A DNA stretch of 26,217 bases, from IMG/VR virus record IMGVR_UViG_3300034152_000125, positions 1 through 26,217 of that record; one strand, written 5' to 3'. Source of the stretch: a virus. The translations under genes and the position numbers were made by a program. Of this stretch, positions 14,259 to 22,540 are shown piece after piece (within the stretch, counting starts at the first letter, position 1; every line of letters begins with the position of its first letter). The notes below the pieces were generated by a model. That model was not told the DNA's origin. It ran no database searches and saw only the letters and a program-made list of their open reading frames with translations.

Positions 14259-14692
14259 GCAAACCGACAAACGAAGCGCCCCGGCTACGACTCGCCACCG
14301 ACATCGACCTCTCGAGGGCGAAGCCGAGCTGCAAGCGCTGCCACGGCACCGGCCGGCGCGGGCACAAGACGATCGAGGATCCCGAGAACCCCGGCGAAGA
14401 ACTCAAGGTGCCGATCATCTGTCGGTGCGTCACTCGCAGGGGCGGCGTCAAGAAGGACATGATGGACGAGATACTCGAGCAGGTGCAGCAGCAACTCGAG
14501 GACGGCACGTTCGCGCAGACGGTCGCCGACGACATCTGCGGGCTACCCATCGAGCACCAGCAGCGCGCCATCGAACAGCTCGAGAAGGAAGCAGACAACG
14601 AGGAGAAGCCCGCGCAGGTACGGATGCAGCTGCGTGCCGCCATCGGGCTGATTCGTCAGCGAGAAAAGGAGGCCAGTCATGGGGATGCCTAA
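14255..14692 (+). CDS. Hypothetical protein with DnaJ-like Cys pairs and coiled coil
   Basis: A 145-residue protein. Residues 26-32 (CKRCHGTG) and 56-58 (CRC) form two cysteine pairs; the first is the CxxCxGxG repeat seen in DnaJ-type zinc domains. The rest is a helical, Glu/Gln-rich coiled coil (about 70-140). The start is the ATGA overlap with the preceding gene. It overlaps the next gene by 14 bases. It might help head assembly, but nothing specific shows this. Confidence 0.6.
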   Translation: MSKPTNEAPRLRLATDIDLSRAKPSCKRCHGTGRRGHKTIEDPENPGEELKVPIICRCVTRRGGVKKDMMDEILEQVQQQLEDGTFAQTVADDICGLPIEHQQRAIEQLEKEADNEEKPAQVRMQLRAAIGLIRQREKEASHGDA

Positions 14693-14984
14693 CGCGGCAC
14701 AGATCGAGATCCCGAACGACGGAGTCAACGCAACCGTCGGCGTCGGCGCGGAGGTGCACGCAAGCGACCTCGTCGCGGGCTACGACTACATCCGAGACGG
14801 CGGCGCGGCGTTCACGGCGGTGCTCGAGGGCAGCGTCAACCGTCGCAACTGGACGACCATCGTCGCGCTCGCTGCCAGCGCACAGGGCAGCATCGGCTCG
14901 CACTACAATTTCGTGCGCGCCAAGGTCAGCGCCGGTGGCGCGCTCGGCGCAACGACCGAGCTGTGGTACCACGGCAAGAGCTGA
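14679..14984 (+). CDS. Small beta-rich hypothetical protein
   Basis: A 101-residue protein made largely of short beta-like segments (FTAVLEGSVNRRNWTTIVAL and YNFVRAKVSAGG). The pattern of an effect-like strand with GS...NW followed by a strand with V-R-A resembles small phage beta-sandwich proteins found near portals and head decoration genes. AAGGAGG at 14666-14672 is six bases before ATG 14679. Its stop overlaps the portal ATG (TGATG). A decoration or head-associated role is inference. Confidence 0.55.
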   Translation: MGMPNAAQIEIPNDGVNATVGVGAEVHASDLVAGYDYIRDGGAAFTAVLEGSVNRRNWTTIVALAASAQGSIGSHYNFVRAKVSAGGALGATTELWYHGKS

Positions 14985-17029
14985 TGCCACGCCGACGACG
15001 AAAGAGGGAGGAGCGCCCCGTCGAAGCGCTCACGCGCAAGCGCGTACTCGCCAAGGCGCTCGAGCTGACAGGCAACGTCGTCGACGAGCCGACCGCGATC
15101 AGCGCCATCGAGTCGACCGAGGAGATGTTCGGCCAGCAGAACGCCGTCACTCCCGACTACGATCCCGAATCGCTACTCGCGTTCATTGAGCTGTCGCCGC
15201 ACCTCTCGCCCAACATCGCCGCGTACGTGCAGAACATCGACGGCTACGGCTACCAGCGCGCGCTCGCCGAATCGTGGATGGAAGACCTCGAGAGCGAGGA
15301 GGCCGCAGACGCCGTGCGCCAGGCGCTCGTCATCGAGGCGTGGGTCGACTCCGAAGAGGCCGCGCTCGCGCAAGCAGAGGAGAAGGCCGACCTCGCAGAG
15401 CAGCTCGACCAGCTCACCGCCAAGCTCGACGACGCCAAGGCGAAGAAGCGCACCGCCAAGACGATCGCGAAGTGGCAAGCGAAGGTCGACGCCATCAAGC
15501 AGCAGCTCGACGAGCTCGAGCCAGAACCCGAACCGGAGTCGATGCCCGACACCGAGGACGCCACCGCCGCCGACGAGGAGGAGGTGCCCGACGAGGCCGT
15601 GCAAGCCAAGCTCGACGAGATCGACATGCAGATACGCCGCGAGGGCTTTCTGTTCGATTCATTCTTCGAGCATTGCGTGTCGACGATGTCGTTCACCAAG
15701 CTGCGCCGCATCGTCCGGCAAGACATCGAGAGCCACGGCTGGGGTTGCATCGAGATGGAGCGCGACGGCTACGACCGCTTGAAGCGCCTCTCGTACGTTC
15801 CAGCCTACACCGTGCGCCCGCTCAACGACCCCGGCGACTTGATCGAAGTCATCGAGGCCGACCCGGTGACGCCGCTGTCCGAGGACCGCGAGATCACCGT
15901 CCGTCGTCGCTTCCCGATCTACGTGCAAATCGTGCAGGAGCGAAAGGTCTACTTCTCGTCGCCCGGCGACCCGCGTATCGTCTCGCGCACTACCGGCAAG
16001 ACCTACGAGTCCATCAGGGAGATGCGGAAGAAGGACAACGAGGGACCGTCGGCGCAGCCGGCGAACGAGCTGCTGTGGATCGCGCAACACTCCCCGAAGA
16101 CGCCTTGCCCGCCGCCTCGCTGGATCGGAAACCTGTTGCAGGTACTCGGTGGCCGCGAGGCCGACGAGACGAACTACTTCTACTTGCGCGACAACGCCAT
16201 CCCGTACGGTCTGCTGTTCGTCAGCGGCGGGATCATCCCGAACGACATCATAGAGCGCGTCGAGTCTCGACTCGCGTCCGAGATGCGCGGCAGCGAGGGA
16301 GCAGGAAAGATCCTCGTCGTCCAGGCGAAGCCGATGGGCAAGGCGTCGAGTGACGGGCGCACGATGCTGCCCGAGCTGGAGTTCCAGAGCTTGCGCGACG
16401 CGCACGAAGAGGACTCGCTGTTCACGAAGTACGACGAGCGCGGGGCCGACCGCATTGGCGCGTCGTTCCGTCTCAGCCCGATCCTACGTGGCTACACGCC
16501 GTCGACGCTCAACCGCGCGACAGCGATGGCCGCGCTGCAGTTCGCCGAGCAGCAGGTGTTCCAGCCCGAGCGCGCCGACTTCGACTGGATCGTCAACAAG
16601 TACCTGCTGCCCGAACTCGGCATCAAGTACACCCGCTTCGTCAGCAACTCGCCGCCGACCCGCAGCGTCGAGGACGTTGTCGAGATCATCAAGGCCGCGG
16701 CCCCGCAGGGTGGGATACTCCCGTACGAGATTCGTCAGCTGCTCTCGGACCTGCTCAACCGTCCGCTCGCCAAGGTGCAGGAGGAGTGGGCGCAGCAGCC
16801 GATGGTGATGACCCTCGCGGGACTCGCGCCAGGCGGAGCGCCAAACACGCCGCCCGGCGAAGAGGATGTCGTCGGCGAGATGACCGACCTCGTCAAGCGG
16901 CTCGCCAACATCGAGGCCCGCGTTCGCAACGTCGTCGCCGAGGAGCTTGCAGCCTTCGGCATGGACGTGGACGTCTCGCTCGTCGACCGGCCCGAGACAT
17001 TCGGGGATGGAGAAGCCGATGGCGGCTAG
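14984..17029 (+). CDS. Portal protein, PBSX-like, with coiled-coil insertion
   Basis: A 681-residue portal, the ring through which DNA enters and leaves the capsid. PBSX-type features include ...NIAAYVQNIDGYG near 70-86, a WIGNLLQVLGGREADETNYF block near 380-399 and LRDNAIPYGLLFVSGG near 400-415. Between about residues 115 and 210 lies a charged insertion with Lys/Glu-rich heptads (LAEQLDQLTAKLDDAKAKK) and an acidic Pro/Glu stretch, longer than in typical PBSX portals. The start is the TGATG overlap. The C-terminus overlaps the next gene by eleven bases. The length (family often 400-550) reflects the insertion. Confidence 0.85.
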   Translation: MPRRRRKREERPVEALTRKRVLAKALELTGNVVDEPTAISAIESTEEMFGQQNAVTPDYDPESLLAFIELSPHLSPNIAAYVQNIDGYGYQRALAESWMEDLESEEAADAVRQALVIEAWVDSEEAALAQAEEKADLAEQLDQLTAKLDDAKAKKRTAKTIAKWQAKVDAIKQQLDELEPEPEPESMPDTEDATAADEEEVPDEAVQAKLDEIDMQIRREGFLFDSFFEHCVSTMSFTKLRRIVRQDIESHGWGCIEMERDGYDRLKRLSYVPAYTVRPLNDPGDLIEVIEADPVTPLSEDREITVRRRFPIYVQIVQERKVYFSSPGDPRIVSRTTGKTYESIREMRKKDNEGPSAQPANELLWIAQHSPKTPCPPPRWIGNLLQVLGGREADETNYFYLRDNAIPYGLLFVSGGIIPNDIIERVESRLASEMRGSEGAGKILVVQAKPMGKASSDGRTMLPELEFQSLRDAHEEDSLFTKYDERGADRIGASFRLSPILRGYTPSTLNRATAMAALQFAEQQVFQPERADFDWIVNKYLLPELGIKYTRFVSNSPPTRSVEDVVEIIKAAAPQGGILPYEIRQLLSDLLNRPLAKVQEEWAQQPMVMTLAGLAPGGAPNTPPGEEDVVGEMTDLVKRLANIEARVRNVVAEELAAFGMDVDVSLVDRPETFGDGEADGG

Positions 17030-17519
17030 ACTTCCCGACACGATTCCACCGTACGCAGTAAAGCTCGCGCAACCGATCTACCCGCCGCCCCCATCGCCCG
17101 GCATCGAGGACGTCACGTTCTACTGGTCGATGGACAGCGGATCGCTGCGAACGTACACGAAGGACGGCGCGAGCATGGAATGCGCTCGATACCAAGCGAC
17201 GACCGATCCCGACCTCGGCTTCGGCTTCGAGATTGGCATGCTCACGAACGTGAAATCGGAGAAGGTGCAGCGTGCCGTCGCGTCCGCGCTCTATGCGGCG
17301 TGCAACATGATCGCGACGATGCTCGTCTACGGCGAAGGCGATCCGGTCCACAACGGGATCGGCTGGCCGTTGACGAAGCCGCTCGTCACTGGACCAGCGG
17401 ACGGCCTCGACAGGATGCGAGGCTTTTCGGCAATCATCCGAGCGATCGATCCGAGTCAGGTGCCGACCATCGACATGAAGCTCGAGGCGTACTTCGCGAG
17501 AAGGTTGCCACCGCCATGA
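17019..17519 (+). CDS. Hypothetical protein between portal and MuF
   Basis: A 166-residue protein. It begins with a Pro-rich stretch, then strands and helices (SALYAACNMIATMLVYGEG near 85-105). ATG 17019 is preferred over ATG 17007 because GGAG at 17009-17012 is six bases from 17019. No domain is recognised. It is linked by ATGA to the next small zinc-binding protein, so it belongs to the head operon. Confidence 0.55.
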   Translation: MAARLPDTIPPYAVKLAQPIYPPPPSPGIEDVTFYWSMDSGSLRTYTKDGASMECARYQATTDPDLGFGFEIGMLTNVKSEKVQRAVASALYAACNMIATMLVYGEGDPVHNGIGWPLTKPLVTGPADGLDRMRGFSAIIRAIDPSQVPTIDMKLEAYFARRLPPP

Positions 17520-17884
17520 AGGAGCTATTCGAAGGACCGTGGCGCGTCGTCGACAAGTCGACACTCGGCGACAGGCCGAGGCCAGCGCCCGGCGAGATCA
17601 TCAAGCACCGGAGCGGAGCCGTCGTGCTCTGTTGCCCAGCGTGCGGCGCGATGCAGTTCGCGCACGCACCCGTCGTCGGCAACGACGCGCGCCCCACTAT
17701 CACGAAGCCGATTCAATGCGGCTCGGGAAACTGCAAGCAGTGCGGGATCTGGTTTAGCATCGACGCGGGACATACCGTGCTGATGAACGCACCGCCTCCG
17801 AAGCGCCCCCCACGTGCGATCCCCGAGCGTCTGGTCAAGGCCGGCGTCAAGGAGGCACCGAAGCTACCCGACGACTTGAGGTGA
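17516..17884 (+). CDS. Small zinc-ribbon protein
   Basis: A 122-residue protein. Residues about 39-43 (CCPACG) and about 68-76 (CGSGNCKQCG) make a four- to five-cysteine zinc-ribbon-like fold. The C-terminus is Pro/Lys-rich. The start is the ATGA overlap with the preceding gene. The next gene (MuF) starts four bases after the stop. The function is unknown. It continues the run of small Cys-pair proteins in this window. Confidence 0.6.
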   Translation: MKELFEGPWRVVDKSTLGDRPRPAPGEIIKHRSGAVVLCCPACGAMQFAHAPVVGNDARPTITKPIQCGSGNCKQCGIWFSIDAGHTVLMNAPPPKRPPRAIPERLVKAGVKEAPKLPDDLR

Positions 17885-17887
17885 CGC

Positions 17888-20713
17888 ATGTCGAAGCAGC
17901 CGTTCAGCAGACCGGCGACCGGCTACGCTTCGCTGTGGCCCCGCATCGACCTCGGCACCGACCTCGCGAAGGCGTACTACGCAATCGGTGTTCGCTCAGA
18001 CCTCCGCGCAACTTCCGCCAAGGGATACGCTTTGAGCATATCGCCGCCAGCCAACGGCGGCGCACCTCAAGCGGTCCAGACGCCACCAGAACGGCTGTCC
18101 GCCTCGACCCTGCTCCTCGCTCGGCTCGAGGCCGTACACAAGGCACAGGGCCGACCCTGCACGCTCTACCGGGCCGTCGGCCGTGGCCGGCTCACGCTCT
18201 GGGAAGCCATCGAGCGGATCGAGCTTCTGCATTGGTCCCAGGGCGACAGGCTCGACGACGCCTCGGAGATTCGGAACGACGGCACGCTCATCGAGAAGGT
18301 GCTCAACCCACGGATCGCCCTCAACATCGGCAAGCTCGCAGAGAAGCTCGCGACGACGGTGACGCACGACCTCTCGGGCCAGATCCTACCGATGCTACGA
18401 GACGACCTCGCAGAGCAAGCAGAGCTGTTCGAGTTCAACGTCAACAATCTGGAGCAGGGCGAACTCGCCGACCTGATATCCGAGGTCAAGTCAGGGGTTC
18501 AACCGACGATCGATGCGGGACTCGGCTTGGCCGCGCCACAAGTGACTGAGCGATTCAAGATTGCGATCAAGAACGTGCACGACTCGTCGCAGACCTACCT
18601 CGCGCAGTCGTACTTTCCGCAGACGGCGATCTCGTTTCGGCAGGTCGACGAACTCGCCGTCGACCGCATGGGGAACATGAACGGCTGGTATGTTCGCAAC
18701 AGCTCGGGGCAGGCGAGCGACTACCTATCGAAGCAGGCAGGCAAGATCGCGCAGGAGGGGTTGAAGCAGGGGATCGGCTCCGACGTCATCGCCGCGCAGA
18801 TGATCAAGAAGCTGCCAGACTTCTACAACAAGTGGAGCTTCAACTACGCCCGCACCGTCGCCCGAGCGGGACTCAGCAGGGCGCGCAGCTACTCGGAGGT
18901 GTCCGCGTACAGGCAAGCCGGGATCACATACCTAGAGATCGTCGCCATGCTCGACGAGCGCACGACCGACGTCTGTCGCTCCCTCGACGGAACCATCGTC
19001 GAAGTCAGCGAGGCCGACGCAGCGCTCACAGCGCAGCAGAACCTGACCAACCCGACCGACATCAAAGACACCGCGCCGTTCCTCGCGGCGCGGAACAACC
19101 CGCAAAAGCAGGGGAACCCGCGTGAGCTGTGGGTGAGCGGCAAGCCGCTGCACGTCGCGACAATCTCGAGGAGCGGAGTCGGCAACGTCGACGACCGCGG
19201 CGACTTCAAGCGGCACATGGGCACGAAGGACTTGAACAAGGCGGGCGTCACCGTGCCGCCGTTTCACTTCAACTGTCGCAGCATGACAGTGCCTCGCGTC
19301 GAGATGGTACAGGTGCCCGGCGACCGTGAGCCGCACACCGAGCCGACGCCGAGCGCCGAGGACCACAAGCCGCCGCCGAAGCCAAAGCCGACAGCGCCGA
19401 AGCCAAAGCCGCAGCAGCGGCCAGTAACGACGAAGCCGATACCGACACCGAAGAAGCCCGTCGCGGCAGGGATGAAGAAGCCGATCGACAACCCGGCCCC
19501 GCGCAAGCCAGGGACGAAGCCGGCGCAGGAGGCCAAGCCCGAGAAGACCAAGCCGAAGACGCTCAAGGAATACAACAAGCAGCTGATCGACCTGCAAAAG
19601 AGCGTCGGCGCGAACCCGAAGATCGACGACATCAAGCTCGACAAGACGACCGGCCAGCTCGTCTACAGCTGGACAGACAAGACCGACGGGTCGAAGCGCA
19701 AGTTCTTCGTCAACGTCGACCCCGACCAGCACGCCGACCTCGAGAAGCGGCTGCGCTATCGCGGACACAGGCAGAAGGCCAAGACAAAGCCAGTACCGAC
19801 GCCGCCAAAGCCGACGAACGGCTTGCCAGCGTTCAGGCGCACGACGGCAGGCAGCTCGACGTATGACAAGTGGGACGAGGACACCGCGAAGATGATCGTC
19901 GAGGCCGGCGGCCAGGTGCCGTCTCGCTACAGGGACAAGATGAAGCCGCTTTCAGATGCGGCGCGCAAACGCGAACGCACTCGCGTGCAGTCGGCAATCA
20001 TCGATCAGATTTGGCAAGATCCAGACGTGCAAGCCGTCGCCAAGGGGTTCGGCGCGAGCGCGGAGCAGATGCGCAAAAACCCGCGCGCAGCGGTTTACAA
20101 ATTTTCTCGCGGCATAACCGAGACGTGGGCGGCGACATCGAAGGACAGCGACATCAAGATGCACTACCTGCAGATCGCCACGCAGCAAGAGTTCGACCTG
20201 CCAGAGAGCACGATCAAGCACTTGAAGAAAGACATCGTGGCGGACTTATTGGACCCGAATTCTGCGCGGTCGCAGCAGTACATACGCGGGATGCGGAAGT
20301 ACGCACGCGCGCAGTACAACGCGACGCAGGATTATCTCAAGCGCAAGGGGATCAAGTCGGTGCCGCTCTGTCGAGGCGCAGGCGTGCGAAACTCTAAGAT
20401 GAAGACGATGGGACCTACGAACGCCGAATGGAATGCTCAGGTAGCCGACGGCGAACTCAAGACGCAGCCGCTCAACTCGTACAGCACCTCACCGGCGATC
20501 GCGCACAGCTTCGCGAGTTCAAAAAACAACGCCGTGCTGTCGAAGTCAGAGGTGCCAGCCGAGCGTGTCTTCGGCTGCTTCGCGACAGGCATGGGAACGG
20601 ACTACGAAACCGAGTACGTCGTCATGGGAGGAGAAGATCCCGTCACGCACCTGACGTGGAAACCAAACAGGAGGTATCTAGGCAGGTCGCTGACGAGGGA
20701 GTTGTTGTTCTGA
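17888..20713 (+). CDS. MuF-like head protein with C-terminal ADP-ribosyltransferase domain
   Basis: A 941-residue multidomain protein. Residues about 310-470 hold the MuF head-morphogenesis domain: LDERTTDVCRSLDG (355-368) and PPFHFNCRS (457-465, with His460 and Cys463) are its signatures. A Pro/Lys-rich linker (about 485-560) and a middle region follow. The C-terminus (about 800-941) has the R-S-E residues of an ADP-ribosyltransferase: Arg829 (LCRGAG), the Ser866-Thr867-Ser868 STS motif (NSYSTS) and Glu907-x-Glu909 (YETEYVV). Known MuF proteins of temperate phages can be fused to toxin domains. The encoded C-terminal DNA uses more AT-ending codons than its neighbours, which suggests acquisition. 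Start is ATG 17888, just after the stop of the zinc-ribbon gene. Confidence 0.85.
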   Translation: MSKQPFSRPATGYASLWPRIDLGTDLAKAYYAIGVRSDLRATSAKGYALSISPPANGGAPQAVQTPPERLSASTLLLARLEAVHKAQGRPCTLYRAVGRGRLTLWEAIERIELLHWSQGDRLDDASEIRNDGTLIEKVLNPRIALNIGKLAEKLATTVTHDLSGQILPMLRDDLAEQAELFEFNVNNLEQGELADLISEVKSGVQPTIDAGLGLAAPQVTERFKIAIKNVHDSSQTYLAQSYFPQTAISFRQVDELAVDRMGNMNGWYVRNSSGQASDYLSKQAGKIAQEGLKQGIGSDVIAAQMIKKLPDFYNKWSFNYARTVARAGLSRARSYSEVSAYRQAGITYLEIVAMLDERTTDVCRSLDGTIVEVSEADAALTAQQNLTNPTDIKDTAPFLAARNNPQKQGNPRELWVSGKPLHVATISRSGVGNVDDRGDFKRHMGTKDLNKAGVTVPPFHFNCRSMTVPRVEMVQVPGDREPHTEPTPSAEDHKPPPKPKPTAPKPKPQQRPVTTKPIPTPKKPVAAGMKKPIDNPAPRKPGTKPAQEAKPEKTKPKTLKEYNKQLIDLQKSVGANPKIDDIKLDKTTGQLVYSWTDKTDGSKRKFFVNVDPDQHADLEKRLRYRGHRQKAKTKPVPTPPKPTNGLPAFRRTTAGSSTYDKWDEDTAKMIVEAGGQVPSRYRDKMKPLSDAARKRERTRVQSAIIDQIWQDPDVQAVAKGFGASAEQMRKNPRAAVYKFSRGITETWAATSKDSDIKMHYLQIATQQEFDLPESTIKHLKKDIVADLLDPNSARSQQYIRGMRKYARAQYNATQDYLKRKGIKSVPLCRGAGVRNSKMKTMGPTNAEWNAQVADGELKTQPLNSYSTSPAIAHSFASSKNNAVLSKSEVPAERVFGCFATGMGTDYETEYVVMGGEDPVTHLTWKPNRRYLGRSLTRELLF
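19376..19411 (+). repeat. Direct repeat in MuF linker
   Basis: CCGAAGCCAAAGCCG occurs at 19376-19390 and again at 19397-19411, 21 bases apart. It encodes the KPKP repeats of the flexible linker between the MuF domain and the C-terminal part. It probably arose by slippage and may help domain swapping by recombination. Confidence 0.6.
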
Positions 20714-21732
20714 TGGAACCGGACGCACTACAGGAAAACAGCGATTGGCTGAAATCCGTTTGGCCGCTCCCGCCGTACGGAAGCAAGGCGTTCCTCGAGC
20801 AGCTCGAGGAGAGCGGCACGACCATCGCGCAGTTCAAGCGCATGCCCGTCTACACGATGGCAGTCGCCAACGGTGTGATTGTCGACGACAAGTGGGTCGG
20901 CTGGCACGATTGGGGCGTGCCGTACTACAACGACGACGTCGACCTAGAGACGCAGCTCGACATTCGCATCGGCAAGCTGCGCGACGAGTTCGTCGCCATC
21001 GCCGCCGACGCGCAGAACGAGGCGAATCGATCGCTCACGCAGGAGGAGGCCGGCGCGTTCCTGCTCGAATTCATTCGCTCGCACCAGACGGCCGGCATCG
21101 ACGCCGACGACATCGTCATCGACAAGGCAGACACGGCAGGCATCGACGGACTGACGCGCGCAAACTCTGTCAATCTGTGGGCCGGAGCACTCGGCATCTA
21201 CAGCGACCCGCTCGTCAAGTACGCTCGCCTGCAGACACTGCCCGAGGTCTGGATCAAGGCCGGCGCTCGAGCGACCTACTACCCGAAGCGCAACCTCGTC
21301 GTCGTACCGCACATGAGCCAGCAATCGTTTCCGCAGTTCGTCCACGCCGCAGCGCACGTCATCGAGCGGTGGGGTAGAAACCTCGACGCCATCGACACGG
21401 TTCGCAACCGCCTCGCGCTCCCTGGCACGCTGCACATGATCCGGCCCGATCTGTTCGCGCTGCGCGGGCCGTGGCTCGACCAGCACGACGGAGCGCTTCG
21501 CGGCTACGACCTCGCGTGGCTCGAGCAGCAGTACGACGCGCGGCGCAGCTTTACCCGCAAGGAGATCGCGCACTTGTTCAAGGGGCGACCGAGCGAGTTT
21601 CTTGCGATGGCAGCGCAGCGGGTCGCTCGACAAGATACCATCGAGATCGCGAACCTGTGGGCGCGCGTTCCCGAGCAGCTTCTTTTGTTCCTCGCCGTCA
21701 GCGGCGGGAGCTTCGTCGAGGGCGTCGCATGA
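20713..21732 (+). CDS. MuF-companion protein with degenerate HExxH site
   Basis: A 339-residue protein starting at the stop of the MuF-ART gene (TGATG). The N-terminal 45 residues are Leu/Pro-rich. The middle is helical. From about residue 185 it resembles zinc metallopeptidase-like domains found beside or fused to MuF proteins: RATYYPKRNLVVVP, then FVHAAAHVIER (His211, His215) and SEFLAM (Glu295). In active relatives the helix reads HExxH; here the general-base Glu is Ala212 (H-A-A-A-H), so catalysis is doubtful. It may be a structural or immunity-like partner of the toxin domain. The stop overlaps the next ATG. The assignment to the metallopeptidase-like family is from pattern memory. Confidence 0.6.
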   Translation: MEPDALQENSDWLKSVWPLPPYGSKAFLEQLEESGTTIAQFKRMPVYTMAVANGVIVDDKWVGWHDWGVPYYNDDVDLETQLDIRIGKLRDEFVAIAADAQNEANRSLTQEEAGAFLLEFIRSHQTAGIDADDIVIDKADTAGIDGLTRANSVNLWAGALGIYSDPLVKYARLQTLPEVWIKAGARATYYPKRNLVVVPHMSQQSFPQFVHAAAHVIERWGRNLDAIDTVRNRLALPGTLHMIRPDLFALRGPWLDQHDGALRGYDLAWLEQQYDARRSFTRKEIAHLFKGRPSEFLAMAAQRVARQDTIEIANLWARVPEQLLLFLAVSGGSFVEGVA

Positions 21733-22091
21733 GCTATGAAATCCCGATACAAGACGACACGGGCGTCGTCGTGGTCCGCGTGGCTTGGAGCGGCACGCTG
21801 TACGACGGCGAGGCTCGCGTCGAGCCGATCATCGACCACGAGGCGATCGCTCGACACGTCGCAGACATGATCCTCGCGAGGCAGGATCTCAAGTCGATGC
21901 GCTTCCGCTCCGAGGGCGACCGCTACACCGTGAACGGCTGGCAAGGGTACGAGGGAGTGGTCGGCGCACTTCGGATTTCGCTGCCCGCGCTCGGGTTGAG
22001 CATCGGGCACGTCGCAGGCGACACGCCGCCGTTTGGACGAGACAGAAGCGAGGAGGCCAAGAGAAACTCCATAGAAGGCGGGATCGAGTGA
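21729..22091 (+). CDS. Hypothetical protein, possible immunity or head accessory
   Basis: A 120-residue, beta-rich, mildly acidic protein (DDTGVVVVRVAWSGTLYDGE). The start is the ATGA overlap with the MuF companion, and it is the last gene of that operon segment before a promoter region. Small proteins directly after toxin-fused MuF genes can be immunity factors, but nothing in this sequence proves it. No family is recognised. Confidence 0.55.
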   Translation: MSYEIPIQDDTGVVVVRVAWSGTLYDGEARVEPIIDHEAIARHVADMILARQDLKSMRFRSEGDRYTVNGWQGYEGVVGALRISLPALGLSIGHVAGDTPPFGRDRSEEAKRNSIEGGIE

Positions 22092-22096
22092 GGCCG

Positions 22097-22117
22097 GATA
22101 CCCTGTATCACTAGTGA
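22097..22117. promoter_or_regulatory. Two adjacent palindromes upstream of promoter
   Basis: GATAC-CCT-GTATC (22097-22109) is a five-base inverted repeat with a three-base spacer. It is overlapped by the perfect ten-base palindrome TCACTAGTGA (22108-22117). They lie 12 bases before the TTGACA of the next promoter and could be operator sites. The regulator is unknown. Confidence 0.4.
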
Positions 22118-22128
22118 GTAAGCCATAA

Positions 22129-22157
22129 TTGACACGCGTACTTGGCGACTGTTATTT
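22129..22157 (+). promoter_or_regulatory. Sigma-70-like promoter for a moron-like gene
   Basis: TTGACA at 22129-22134 is separated by 17 bases from TTATTT at 22152-22157 (or 18 bases from TATTTT). The predicted start is near 22164, five bases before ATG 22169, so the message would again have little or no leader and no SD. The local sequence is noticeably AT-richer than the surrounding genes. Confidence 0.55.
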
Positions 22158-22168
22158 TTAAGATCGTC

Positions 22169-22540
22169 ATGGCGCACATAATTGTACCCAAGCCTTTTGG
22201 CGAAGTAGAGAACGGCTATCCGTTCATGGACTTGGTGAAAGACCCCACCGACGCGGTGCGGGTGTTCAAGACCATTTGCGCCACGCTCGAGCGTTCGTTC
22301 AAGGAAGACGAGCGCACAATGGGTCGCGGGTTTCGCGAAAAGATCCAGACGCAGACGGAGATCGACAGGCGCACGGAGATTCTGTGCGAGTGGTTTCGCA
22401 CGCTCCGACACGAGTGCGGCTATTCGACCAGCCGCGCACTCGCCGTGTTGCCTGACGCGCTGCGCGCGGAGCTGAACGGAGGGACGTTCGAGCCGCCCCG
22501 CAACGATGGGATGTACTCACCAAGCCAAGGAGAAGCGTGA
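22169..22540 (+). CDS. Hypothetical protein, moron candidate
   Basis: A 123-residue protein with its own promoter, inserted between the MuF module and the scaffold/capsid genes. It is largely helical and charged (TICATLERSFKEDERTMGRG), with two cysteines (EILCEWF, RHECGYS) and no recognisable domain. ATG 22169 is chosen because it follows the promoter start closely; an in-frame TTG at 22142 lies inside the promoter. Codons are less GC-biased than in flanking genes (for example ATT, TTT, AAA), which suits later acquisition. The end overlaps the next ATG (TGATG). Confidence 0.6.
   Translation: MAHIIVPKPFGEVENGYPFMDLVKDPTDAVRVFKTICATLERSFKEDERTMGRGFREKIQTQTEIDRRTEILCEWFRTLRHECGYSTSRALAVLPDALRAELNGGTFEPPRNDGMYSPSQGEA

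Noticed and set aside
22097-22117. Intrinsic terminator after the 21729 gene
   Set aside because: Stem arms are only five bases and no T-run follows; the sequence fits operator palindromes better.
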